Origin: Campylobacterota bacterium
GTDB taxonomy: Bacteria > Campylobacterota > Campylobacteria > Campylobacterales > Sulfurovaceae
DNA length: 7,182 bases
NCBI GenBank assembly: GCA_013153345.1
Contig: JAADEQ010000144.1
Location: 1 to 7,182 of the forward strand
Direction of reading: 5' to 3'
A model generated the notes under the pieces. It saw nothing but the letters and a program-made list of their open reading frames with translations, ran no database searches and was not told the DNA's origin. Position 1 is the first letter of the stretch, and every line of letters starts with the position of its first letter. Shown piece by piece: positions 1-5,951 of this stretch. The translations under genes were made by a program, and so were the position numbers.

Positions 1-17
1 TTTAAATATTTTAGTTA

Positions 18-179
18 TTAATGACTTTTACTTACAACTACCAACATTTTGATATTTATAACCATAAATCTAATTGCTTGCCATATAAGACATGTTCTCA
101 TTTTTTTAGCGAAAGATCCTGGAATCATTGTTAATGTAAAGTTATCATTTTTTGCAAAATTTAATTCTTCTTTTTTCAT
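18..179 (-). CDS. Small basic hypothetical protein (53 aa) downstream of sqr
   Basis: I do not recognise this gene. It is an intact 53-codon frame with an ATG preceded by a good Shine-Dalgarno (AAGGA on the minus strand, plus positions 186-190, 6 bases before the start), and it closes with TAA. The N-terminal third is charged and polar (MKKEELNFAKND). The middle carries Lys/Arg residues and one Cys at residue 30. Residues 31-50 (start LIWQAIRFMVIN) are hydrophobic and aromatic with scattered basic residues, and the protein ends in SKSH. This looks like a small membrane-associated or amphipathic protein rather than a soluble enzyme; there is no clear signal peptide. It lies 172 bp after sqr on the same strand, so it may be read through from sqr or have its own promoter. 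A function in sulfide oxidation would be guesswork based only on position. Reality as a gene rests on the ribosome site, the clean frame and non-random composition. Confidence 0.62.
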   Translation of the reverse strand: MKKEELNFAKNDNFTLTMIPGSFAKKMRTCLIWQAIRFMVINIKMLVVVSKSH

Positions 180-201
180 TGTATTTCCTTTTTAGTTTAT
201 T

Positions 202-211
202 ATTTTATATA
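202..211 (-). promoter_or_regulatory. Possible -10 element for the 53-aa gene
   Basis: Read on the minus strand this is TATATAAAAT, 22 bases before the start codon of the small gene and just ahead of its ribosome site, inside an A+T-rich run. Campylobacterota sigma-70 promoters often show only a -10 box and no good -35 box, which fits. In DNA this A+T-rich such a match is easily due to chance. Confidence 0.3.
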
Positions 212-248
212 TAAATAAAAATCAATATTTTCATCTTAATTCAAAGCA

Positions 249-287
249 GTTAATGGTGAAATTTACTTCAGTAAATGATCAATTAAC
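249..287. repeat. Imperfect inverted repeat (interrupted hairpin)
   Basis: The outer arms are GTTAAT (249-254) and ATTAAC (282-287). A short TGA/TCA pair (257-259 with 279-281) and an inner stem ATTTAC (261-266)/GTAAAT (271-276) with a 4-base loop TTCA complete a nested, interrupted hairpin of about 15 pairs. It lies between sqr and the 53-aa gene. No T-run follows on either strand, so it is not a standard intrinsic terminator. It could fold in the sqr 3' transcript or be a protein-binding site. Confidence 0.5.
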
Positions 288-319
288 TAACGAAGAATAA
301 ATGAAATCACTTCATAAAT
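257..319. repeat. Imperfect direct repeat pair of about 19 bp
   Basis: Two near-copies lie at 257-276 and 302-319, starting 45 bases apart. Both contain TGAAAT, then ACTTCA, then TAAAT. They differ by TT versus C after the first block and by a single extra G before the last. Each copy also contains an internal inverted pair TGAA...TTCA with a 5- or 6-base spacer, the form expected of a dimeric-regulator half-site. I do not recognise the regulator. The second copy runs into the palindrome at 314-344. Confidence 0.45.
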
Positions 320-344
320 TTATGACATCTAGTCATAAATTTAT
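314..344. repeat. Perfect 13-bp inverted repeat just after the sqr stop
   Basis: The arms ATAAATTTATGAC (314-326) and GTCATAAATTTAT (332-344) are perfect reverse complements around the 5-base spacer ATCTA. Each arm itself contains the 10-bp palindrome ATAAATTTAT, and the two palindrome centres are 21 bp apart, about two helical turns. Read on the minus strand it begins 7 bases after the sqr TAA. As RNA it would form a 13-bp stem that could protect or end the sqr transcript, but the downstream side lacks the U-tract of an intrinsic terminator. As DNA it resembles a paired operator. Confidence 0.75.
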
Positions 345-351
345 TTCGTTC

Positions 352-1824
352 TTATTCTGGTATTAATGTCCAACCTGGCTTAAGCTGAGCTTTCCAGATA
401 AATAAGTAATGTAAAATATGTTTAATCCAGTGACCTGCAAGTCCAATCTCACCAAATGTATAGTCTAAATCTCTACCAATTCCTGGATATTTCTCAAAAT
501 CTGGAACTACTGGATAAACTGTTAGAGCTGCAGCTAATCCTTTTGTTAGGCTCTTACCTGCACTTGCAACACAAGCTGCACCCATATGTGCCATTGATGC
601 TTCATGAAGCTCTGCATTTGGTCCATGTTGAATTAAATCAACTACTGATCTAGCAACTGCTTTTCCAATAATACCACTTGGCATTCCTGTTCTTGGTGGA
701 GCTGGTGTAATTGGTGTACCATTTGGAGATTTCATTGGTTTTGAGATTGGATGAGGTGGTGCAAATGCAATACCTACTGCAAAGATATTATCATACTCTG
801 GAGATTTATATGTTTTTGGCCAATCTTCAGCTTTCCACTCCTCATATGGCTTTTGAGTATAATCTGCATCAACTTTCATAAATTTATTTGGAGCAAAAAG
901 CTTATCAGTAATATCATTTCCAGCTTTATCATACGCTTTCATTCCAACACCAGTAAATGGAGGAATTAACATTGCAAAATCAAACTCTTCAACCCCTGTT
1001 GTTCCATCAAGAAGCTCATAATGCACTTTTCCTTCTTCAACCTTGCTAACATGAGCTCCAATAATCCAATCAACACCTCTTTCAACATATAGTGATTCTG
1101 CAAAGATTTTTGAGCTTACTGCATACCCTCCATATTTCATATGAAGACCACCAATACCAAAATCACCTAAGAAGCTCTCATTTGAAATCCATTTAATCTC
1201 TAAATTATCTCTAATTCCTCTTTGAGTAGCTTCAAACTCAATATTAAAGATATACTCAAATGCAGCCCCTTGGCAAGTACATAGACCATGTCCTGTTCCA
1301 ACTAAGATTTTTTGCTTCTCACCCTTTTCTGCTTTTTCAAAAATCTTTTGAAGCTCGCTATTTGCATGCACTGCATGGTCAGCTGTACATACTGAAACTG
1401 TATATGGCCCAAGTCCCCCTTTTCCATCGCCAAGTCCTGGAGTTGCATCAAAGTTTAGCTTTGGACCTGTTGCATTAATTAAATAGTCATACTCAACCTC
1501 TTCAGTTTGACCCTCTTTTCCTTGACCAGTATATTTAATTGTAACAAATGGCTTATCGCTGCCCTCTTTTCCTTCTGGATGAATTGATACTGCTAAAGCT
1601 TGCTTATAATCAATTCCAGCCTTTTCATATACTGGTGCTAGTGGGAAGATAACATCCTCTTTTTTCATCTGACCCACACCAACCCAGATGTTTGATGGAA
1701 TCCAGTTCCAATTTGCATTTGGCGTCACAACCACAACTTCATGCTCATCGCCAAGCCACTTTTTAGCAAATGTCGCAGCAGTGTGTCCTGAAACACCACC
1801 ACCTAAAACAACTAATCTTGCCAT
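352..1824 (-). CDS. sqr: Sulfide:quinone oxidoreductase (SQR), FAD-dependent
   Basis: Oxidises sulfide to zero-valent sulfur or polysulfide and passes electrons to membrane quinone; SQRs are peripheral membrane flavoproteins. The N-terminus has a Rossmann FAD motif (LGGGVSG, residues 7-13). The three redox cysteines of SQR appear in family context: C146 in SVCTADHA, C184 in CQGAAFE and C418 in MGAACVASAG, matching from memory C128, C160 and C356 of the Acidithiobacillus enzyme. FLGDFGIGGL (219-228) and VFAVGIAFAPP (347-357) are further family blocks. The C-terminus (about 464-490, HWIKHILHYLF) is amphipathic and probably anchors to the membrane. At 490 aa it is longer than the usual 400-440, with extra sequence near 80-112 and 295-345. 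An additional Cys, C182, makes a C-T-C pair at the active site. The ATG follows a strong AAAGGAAAGG ribosome site. A flavocytochrome c sulfide dehydrogenase is less likely because there is no export signal and no cytochrome partner. Confidence 0.9.
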   Translation of the reverse strand: MARLVVLGGGVSGHTAATFAKKWLGDEHEVVVVTPNANWNWIPSNIWVGVGQMKKEDVIFPLAPVYEKAGIDYKQALAVSIHPEGKEGSDKPFVTIKYTGQGKEGQTEEVEYDYLINATGPKLNFDATPGLGDGKGGLGPYTVSVCTADHAVHANSELQKIFEKAEKGEKQKILVGTGHGLCTCQGAAFEYIFNIEFEATQRGIRDNLEIKWISNESFLGDFGIGGLHMKYGGYAVSSKIFAESLYVERGVDWIIGAHVSKVEEGKVHYELLDGTTGVEEFDFAMLIPPFTGVGMKAYDKAGNDITDKLFAPNKFMKVDADYTQKPYEEWKAEDWPKTYKSPEYDNIFAVGIAFAPPHPISKPMKSPNGTPITPAPPRTGMPSGIIGKAVARSVVDLIQHGPNAELHEASMAHMGAACVASAGKSLTKGLAAALTVYPVVPDFEKYPGIGRDLDYTFGEIGLAGHWIKHILHYLFIWKAQLKPGWTLIPE

Positions 1825-1859
1825 GCCTTTCCTTTTAGATTAATTTCAATACAAAATAA

Positions 1860-1870
1860 ATTGTATAATA
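1860..1870 (-). promoter_or_regulatory. sqr: Possible -10 region for sqr
   Basis: On the minus strand this reads TATTATACAAT, about 36-46 bases before the sqr ATG. That leaves a short leader holding the AAAGGAAAGG ribosome site. No -35 box is evident, and other TATTAT-like matches lie nearby (around 1904-1909), so the exact promoter is uncertain. Confidence 0.33.
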
Positions 1871-1896
1871 AATTTTATTAAATATCTATTAACATT

Positions 1897-1905
1897 TGTT
1901 ATAAT
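1897..1905 (+). promoter_or_regulatory. Extended -10 promoter for the substrate-binding protein gene
   Basis: TG at 1897-1898, one base, then the perfect hexamer TATAAT at 1900-1905 make a consensus extended -10 box, which can work without a -35 box. Transcription would start near 1912, giving a leader of roughly 78 bases before the TTG start. The box sits between inverted arms AACAT (1891-1895) and ATGTT (1909-1913), which could be a repressor site covering the promoter. Confidence 0.5.
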
Positions 1906-1976
1906 AATATGTTGTAAAAATAAAATTGATAATATTTATGGGATTTTGTAACTTTTGGTAATTTATTTAGTTTAAT

Positions 1977-1984
1977 AAAAGGGG
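1977..1984 (+). promoter_or_regulatory. Ribosome binding site that supports a TTG start
   Basis: AAAAGGGG lies 5 bases before the TTG at 1990. No in-frame ATG or GTG occurs between this site and the signal-peptide hydrophobic core, and the frame from TTG gives a sensible signal peptide. This site therefore decides the start codon. Confidence 0.7.
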
Positions 1985-1989
1985 CGCTT

Positions 1990-3498
1990 TTGTTAAGATT
2001 TATTGTGATTATTTCTTTAATTATCTATTTATATGGAAGTGAGTTTAGAGCTTCAATCTCTTCTTCACCAAATAGAATTAATCCTTTGCTTGCAACTGAT
2101 AGTGCAAGTAGTCAGATTGCTGATTGGATATTTAATGGGCTTGTAAAGTTTAATAAAGATGCAAAAATTGTTGGTGATTTAGCAAAGAGTTGGGAGTTTG
2201 AGAATAATACAACCTTAATTTTTAAATTAAGAGATAATGTATTTTGGCATGATGGAGTTAAATTTAGTGCAGATGATGTGATATTTACATATAATCTTCT
2301 TAAGTCTCCAAAAATCTCAACTCCATATAGTAGCGATTTTAATGAGGTAAAAGATGTTAAAAAGATAGATGATTTTACTATTAAAGTAACATATAAAAGA
2401 CCCTATTTTAAGGCTCTATCAATTTGGATGATGGGGATTTTGCCAAAGCATCTTTGGGAGAAGGAAAAAAATCCAATGCAAAGCAAACTAAATAAGTTTG
2501 CAGTTGGAACAGGGCCATATAGGATGATAAAACCATTTGAGGTAAATAAAAATATTGAGCTTATTGCAAATGAGAAATATTATCTTCATAAACCAAATAT
2601 CAATAAGATTATATATAAATATGTTGGAGATAGTGCAACTGAGTTTTTGCTTTTAAAATCGATGCAGCTTGATATTGGAGGTTTATCTCCTCTTCAAGTT
2701 AGCCGCCAAATTGATAAAAAATTTAAAGAGAACTTTAATATATATGAAAGACCCTCTAATGGATATACCTATTTGGGATTTAATTTAAGAAAACCTCCAT
2801 TTAACAATCCAAAAATAAGAGAGGCAATTGCACTTGCAATTAATAAACAAGAGCTAATTGACTTGCTGTTTTTTTCTCATGGAAAACCTTGTTATGGTCC
2901 TTTTATGCCAGGAACTAATGCATATCCAAAAGATTTAAAGCCTCTATCTTATAATCCAAAAAGAGCAAAAGAGATTTTAAAAGAGCTTGGTTATACAAAA
3001 GAAAATCCTTTAACTTTTACAATAATAACAAATAGTGGAAATGATATTAGGGTAAAAGCGGCTGAGATTATTTTGCAACAACTCTTAAAGGTTGGAATTA
3101 AAGCAAAACTTAGAGTCTTAGAGTGGCAAGCTTTTTTAAATACAATAGTTTTTCCAAGAAATTTTGAGGCTGTAATTTTGGGTTGGTCTTTGGGACTAAT
3201 TCCTGATGCATACTCAATTTGGCATAGCGATGGAGATAAGAAGGGGGGATTTAATTTTGTTGGATATCATAATAAAGAGGTTGATAGATTAATAGAAAAA
3301 GCAAAAAGCGAAATTGATCCTATTAAATTTGGAAAAATCTATCAAAAGATATTTAAGCTTATTGTAAATGACCACCCGTATATCTTTTTATATATTCCAA
3401 ACTCAATTACTGCAGTTAATAAAAAGATTGAAGGCATTGAACCATCAATTATAGGAATTATGCATAATTTCATTGATTGGAAGATAAAAGTAAAGTAA
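1990..3498 (+). CDS. Periplasmic substrate-binding protein of ABC transporter, family 5 (peptide/nickel type)
   Basis: A 502-aa extracytoplasmic solute-binding protein of the DppA/OppA/NikA family, which captures oligopeptides or related ligands for an ABC importer. Residues 1-16 (MLRFIVIISLIIYLYG) form a short signal peptide. There is no Cys at its end, so it is a soluble periplasmic protein rather than a lipoprotein. The family signature spans about 68-103, with FKLRDNVFWHDG followed by FSADDVIFTYNLL. GTGPYR (about 173) and the YLGFNLRKPPFNNPKIREAIALAI segment starting near residue 262 are typical later blocks. Length is normal for the family. The start is TTG, supported by AAAAGGGG 5 bases upstream. 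Two in-frame stops close it (3496 and 3502). No permease or ATPase genes adjoin it and it ends at its own terminator, so it is monocistronic here. Peptides are the default guess for the ligand; nickel or another solute cannot be excluded. Confidence 0.88.
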   Translation: MLRFIVIISLIIYLYGSEFRASISSSPNRINPLLATDSASSQIADWIFNGLVKFNKDAKIVGDLAKSWEFENNTTLIFKLRDNVFWHDGVKFSADDVIFTYNLLKSPKISTPYSSDFNEVKDVKKIDDFTIKVTYKRPYFKALSIWMMGILPKHLWEKEKNPMQSKLNKFAVGTGPYRMIKPFEVNKNIELIANEKYYLHKPNINKIIYKYVGDSATEFLLLKSMQLDIGGLSPLQVSRQIDKKFKENFNIYERPSNGYTYLGFNLRKPPFNNPKIREAIALAINKQELIDLLFFSHGKPCYGPFMPGTNAYPKDLKPLSYNPKRAKEILKELGYTKENPLTFTIITNSGNDIRVKAAEIILQQLLKVGIKAKLRVLEWQAFLNTIVFPRNFEAVILGWSLGLIPDAYSIWHSDGDKKGGFNFVGYHNKEVDRLIEKAKSEIDPIKFGKIYQKIFKLIVNDHPYIFLYIPNSITAVNKKIEGIEPSIIGIMHNFIDWKIKVK

Positions 3499-3513
3499 GT
3501 GTAATTTAGTAAC

Positions 3514-3552
3514 AAATTCTTAAATAGAGGCTCTAAAGAGGGAATTTTTTTT
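3514..3552 (+). terminator. Intrinsic terminator after the binding-protein gene
   Basis: The outer stem is AAATTCTT (3514-3521) with GGGAATTT (3540-3547), including two G-U pairs. An inner stem TAGA (3525-3528)/TCTA (3532-3535) has a 3-base loop. A run of eight T (3545-3552) follows. It begins 16 bases after the stop codon, separates the binding protein from the por operon, and works only on the plus strand because the reverse side lacks a T-run. Confidence 0.7.
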
Positions 3553-3604
3553 ACCAAATTACCCATTTTATATAGGAAGAAATGAAGCAAGAGCTAATAT
3601 TTTT

Positions 3605-3610
3605 GATAAT
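3605..3610 (+). promoter_or_regulatory. Possible -10 box for the por operon
   Basis: GATAAT, five of six matches to TATAAT, follows a run of T bases. It sits 71 bases before the porG ATG and downstream of the terminator at 3514-3552, so the operon needs a promoter in this gap. TACAAT at 3648-3653 and TATATA at 3569-3574 are competing candidates, and none has a clear -35 box. Confidence 0.35.
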
Positions 3611-3681
3611 AAAACCTAATTTCAAGGCTTATTTAAGTTGAGTTTATTACAATAAGTTAACTAAATTAATTAGGAGAAGCT

Positions 3682-4245
3682 ATGGTAGAGATTAGATGGC
3701 ACTCAAGAGCCGGTCAGGGTGCGGTAACAGGAGCTAAAGGACTTGGGGATGTAGTTTCAACTACCGGTAAGCAGGTTCAAGCATTTGCTCTATATGGGTC
3801 AGCAAAAAGAGGTGCAGCAATGCGCGCTTATAATAGAATTGATGATGAGCCAATTATTAATCATGAAAAGTTTATGAGACCAGATTATGTTTTAGTAATT
3901 GACCCAGCGCTTGCATATACTGATAATATTACTGAAAATGATAAAGAGAGCACAAAATATATAATTACTACTCACCTAAGTAAAGATGAGTTAATTGCTG
4001 GAATTCCAGAGCTGCAAGATAAAAAAGATAGAGTATTTGTTGTTGATGCGATTCAAATCTCACTTGATACAATTGGAAGAAGTATTCCAAATACACCAAT
4101 TTTGGGGGCATTTGTAAAAGTTTCTGGAATGTTTGAGTTAGATTACTTTTTAAATGCAATGCAAAGAGTTCTTTCAAAGTTTCCACAAAAGATTATTGAT
4201 GCAAATATGGAAGCTATTAAAAGAGCATATAACGAAGTTAAATAA
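3682..4245 (+). CDS. porG: Pyruvate:ferredoxin oxidoreductase, gamma subunit
   Basis: Gamma subunit (187 aa) of the four-subunit POR, which interconverts pyruvate plus CoA with acetyl-CoA plus CO2 and exchanges electrons with ferredoxin or flavodoxin in the cytoplasm. The N-terminal block WHSRAGQGAVTGAKGLG (residues 6-22) is the family's GGQG-type motif, here AGQG. It is followed by FALYGSAKRGAAMRAYNRI (38-56) and a later NTPILGAFVK block. No cysteine is present, as expected for a subunit without iron-sulfur clusters. Length matches Helicobacter PorG. AGGAGA lies 5 bases before the ATG. It is the first gene of porGDAB, with an 11-bp gap to porD, so all four are surely co-transcribed. The partner subunits here favour pyruvate over 2-oxoglutarate as substrate, because the alpha subunit is POR-like. 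Confidence 0.93.
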   Translation: MVEIRWHSRAGQGAVTGAKGLGDVVSTTGKQVQAFALYGSAKRGAAMRAYNRIDDEPIINHEKFMRPDYVLVIDPALAYTDNITENDKESTKYIITTHLSKDELIAGIPELQDKKDRVFVVDAIQISLDTIGRSIPNTPILGAFVKVSGMFELDYFLNAMQRVLSKFPQKIIDANMEAIKRAYNEVK

Positions 4246-4256
4246 AAGGATATATA

Positions 4257-4706
4257 ATGAAAGGTGTTTTAGCTACTGAAAAAAGAGGGATAAGAGAGCT
4301 TGGAGCTGAGGAGAAAGTTGGTTGGGATGAGGTACCTCAAGGAGTTATATTAGAATCTTTTGAAGAGGTTCTAAAAGAAAATGTAGCTCATATTAGACCA
4401 GAAGAGAGACCATATAGCGATTTTAACAGCTATACTGCAACAGTTGCATCTTGGAGAGTTATAAAGCCTGTATATAATAGGGATATATGTATTGATTGTC
4501 AAAATTGTTGGGTTTGGTGTCCTGATACTTCAATAATTTCTAGAGATAAGCAGATGCTTGGAATTGATTATGACCATTGTAAAGGGTGTGGAGTTTGTGT
4601 TGAGGTTTGCCCAACAAATCCAAAATCGCTTTTAATGTTTGCTGAGGCTGAAGAGATTGAAGATGCACTTGCAAAATGGCCAGAAAAAAAGAAAAAAAGT
4701 AAGTAA
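4257..4706 (+). CDS. porD: Pyruvate:ferredoxin oxidoreductase, delta (2[4Fe-4S] ferredoxin) subunit
   Basis: The electron-transfer subunit (149 aa) carries two [4Fe-4S] clusters linking the thiamine-diphosphate site in PorB to the external ferredoxin or flavodoxin. Two full CxxCxxCxxxCP motifs are visible: C78, C81, C84, C88 and C108, C111, C114, C118. The first 70 residues have no cysteine and form an N-terminal extension relative to the roughly 100-aa archaeal PorD, as in Helicobacter, where PorD is also longer. The C-terminus is lysine-rich (EKKKKSK) and encoded by two A7G runs. AAAGGA sits 6 bases before the ATG. The stop codon overlaps the next ribosome site (TAAGGA), with only 9 bases to porA, suggesting translational coupling. 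Confidence 0.93.
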   Translation: MKGVLATEKRGIRELGAEEKVGWDEVPQGVILESFEEVLKENVAHIRPEERPYSDFNSYTATVASWRVIKPVYNRDICIDCQNCWVWCPDTSIISRDKQMLGIDYDHCKGCGVCVEVCPTNPKSLLMFAEAEEIEDALAKWPEKKKKSK

Positions 4707-4715
4707 GGATAGATA

Positions 4716-5951
4716 ATGGCAGAGAAATTTCAATTAAATGAAGTAGAAGTTTGGGATGGAAATTATGCAGCTTCTCAAGCTCTAAGACAAGCTCAAGTTG
4801 ATGTTGTTGCAGCTTATCCAATTACTCCATCAACTCCAATTGTTGAAAATTATGGAAGTTATGTGGCTGATGGTTATGTTGATGGTGAGTTTGTTATGGC
4901 TGAGAGTGAACATGGAGCAATGAGTGCTTGTGTTGGAGCAGCTGCAGCAGGTGGGCGCGTAGCAACTGCAACAAGCTCTCAAGGATTTGCTTTGATGGTT
5001 GAGGTGCTTTATCAAGCAAGTGGTATGAGACTTCCAATTATCTTAACTGTTGTAAATCGTGCTCTTGCAGCTCCGCTAAATGTTAGAGGTGACCACTCAG
5101 ATATGTATTTAGGGCGCGATAGTGGATGGATTCAACTTGATGCATTTAATGCTCAAGAGGCATACGATTTAACTTTGTGTGCGTTTAAAATTGGTGAGGA
5201 TATGAGAGTTAGACTTCCAGTAATGGTTCATCAAGATGGTTTCTTAACATCTCATACGGCTCAAAATGTATATCCACTTGATGATGATACTGCATATAAG
5301 TTTGTTGGAAAGTATCAACCATATGAAGAGATGCTAGATTTCTCTAAACCTGTAACTTATGGAGCACAAACTGAAGAGGATTGGCACTTTGAGCATAAAG
5401 CAAAGCAGCATAAAGCTCTAGTTGATAGCCGTGCAGTAATTGATGAGGTTTTTGAGGAGTTTAAAAAGCTAACAGGAAGAGAGTATAATAGAGTTGAAAA
5501 ATATCTAATGGATGATGCTGAAGTTGCAATTGTTGCACTTGGAACTACTGTTGAGACTTCAATTGTTGCAGCAAAAAAACTTAGAGAAGAGGGAATTAAA
5601 GCTGGAGTTGTTGCTCCAAGATGCTTTAGACCATTTCCATTTGATGATATAAGAGATGCGCTTGAAAATACTAAAGCAGTTGCAGTTCTTGATAGAAGTG
5701 CGCCAATGGGAGCTATGGGAGCGCTATTTAATGAAGTAAGTGCAGCACTATATACAACACCAAATAGACCACTTGTAACAAACTATATCTATGGGCTTGG
5801 TGGAAGAGATTTTGCAGTAAATGATGCAATAAATATTTTTAAAGAGGCTAAAGCAAATGCTGATGCTGGATATATTACAACTCCAATTCAGCAATTTAGC
5901 GGCGTTAGAGGTCCAAAACTTGGATTTTTTGAAACAAAAAGGGGTAAATAA
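4716..5951 (+). CDS. porA: Pyruvate:ferredoxin oxidoreductase, alpha subunit
   Basis: The alpha subunit (411 aa) supplies the pyrimidine-binding half of the thiamine-diphosphate site and substrate contacts. AYPITPSTP (33-41) is the family signature, with T37 probably equivalent to the pyruvate-binding Thr31 of Desulfovibrio POR. E65 in ESEHG is the likely aminopyrimidine-activating Glu. R115 in NRALAAP is the likely carboxylate-binding Arg. RGDHSDMY (124-131) and HQDGFLTSH are POR-type blocks. Domain II begins near residue 267 with VAIVALGTTVET. These residue equivalences are from memory of the family, not an alignment. The length is normal for alpha subunits of the split, four-subunit enzyme. 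The ATG follows TAAGGA by 5 bases. The TAA shares its last A with the porB ATG, so the two subunits are translated in tandem. Confidence 0.95.
   Translation: MAEKFQLNEVEVWDGNYAASQALRQAQVDVVAAYPITPSTPIVENYGSYVADGYVDGEFVMAESEHGAMSACVGAAAAGGRVATATSSQGFALMVEVLYQASGMRLPIILTVVNRALAAPLNVRGDHSDMYLGRDSGWIQLDAFNAQEAYDLTLCAFKIGEDMRVRLPVMVHQDGFLTSHTAQNVYPLDDDTAYKFVGKYQPYEEMLDFSKPVTYGAQTEEDWHFEHKAKQHKALVDSRAVIDEVFEEFKKLTGREYNRVEKYLMDDAEVAIVALGTTVETSIVAAKKLREEGIKAGVVAPRCFRPFPFDDIRDALENTKAVAVLDRSAPMGAMGALFNEVSAALYTTPNRPLVTNYIYGLGGRDFAVNDAINIFKEAKANADAGYITTPIQQFSGVRGPKLGFFETKRGK

Noticed and set aside
456..1478. Three plus-strand frames of 65-72 codons inside sqr
   Set aside because: They lie antisense to a strongly supported enzyme gene and have low-complexity Leu/His/Ile-rich translations typical of shadow frames.
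1825..1989. Small RNA or riboswitch in the divergent sqr/binding-protein gap
   Set aside because: The stretch is nearly all A/T with only short dyads and no recognisable aptamer-like stems; a pair of divergent promoters explains it.
3342..3590. 82-codon minus-strand frame over the end of the binding-protein gene and its terminator
   Set aside because: It overlaps a well-supported gene in antisense, crosses the intrinsic terminator, and shows no family-like protein features.
4685..4699. In-frame A_AAA_AAG heptamer near the end of porD, a known bacterial -1 slippery sequence, as possible programmed frameshifting
   Set aside because: A -1 shift reaches a stop at 4700-4702 and changes only the last two or three residues of a lysine-rich tail, and I see no stimulatory hairpin. 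It is most simply a run of Lys codons in an A-rich genome.
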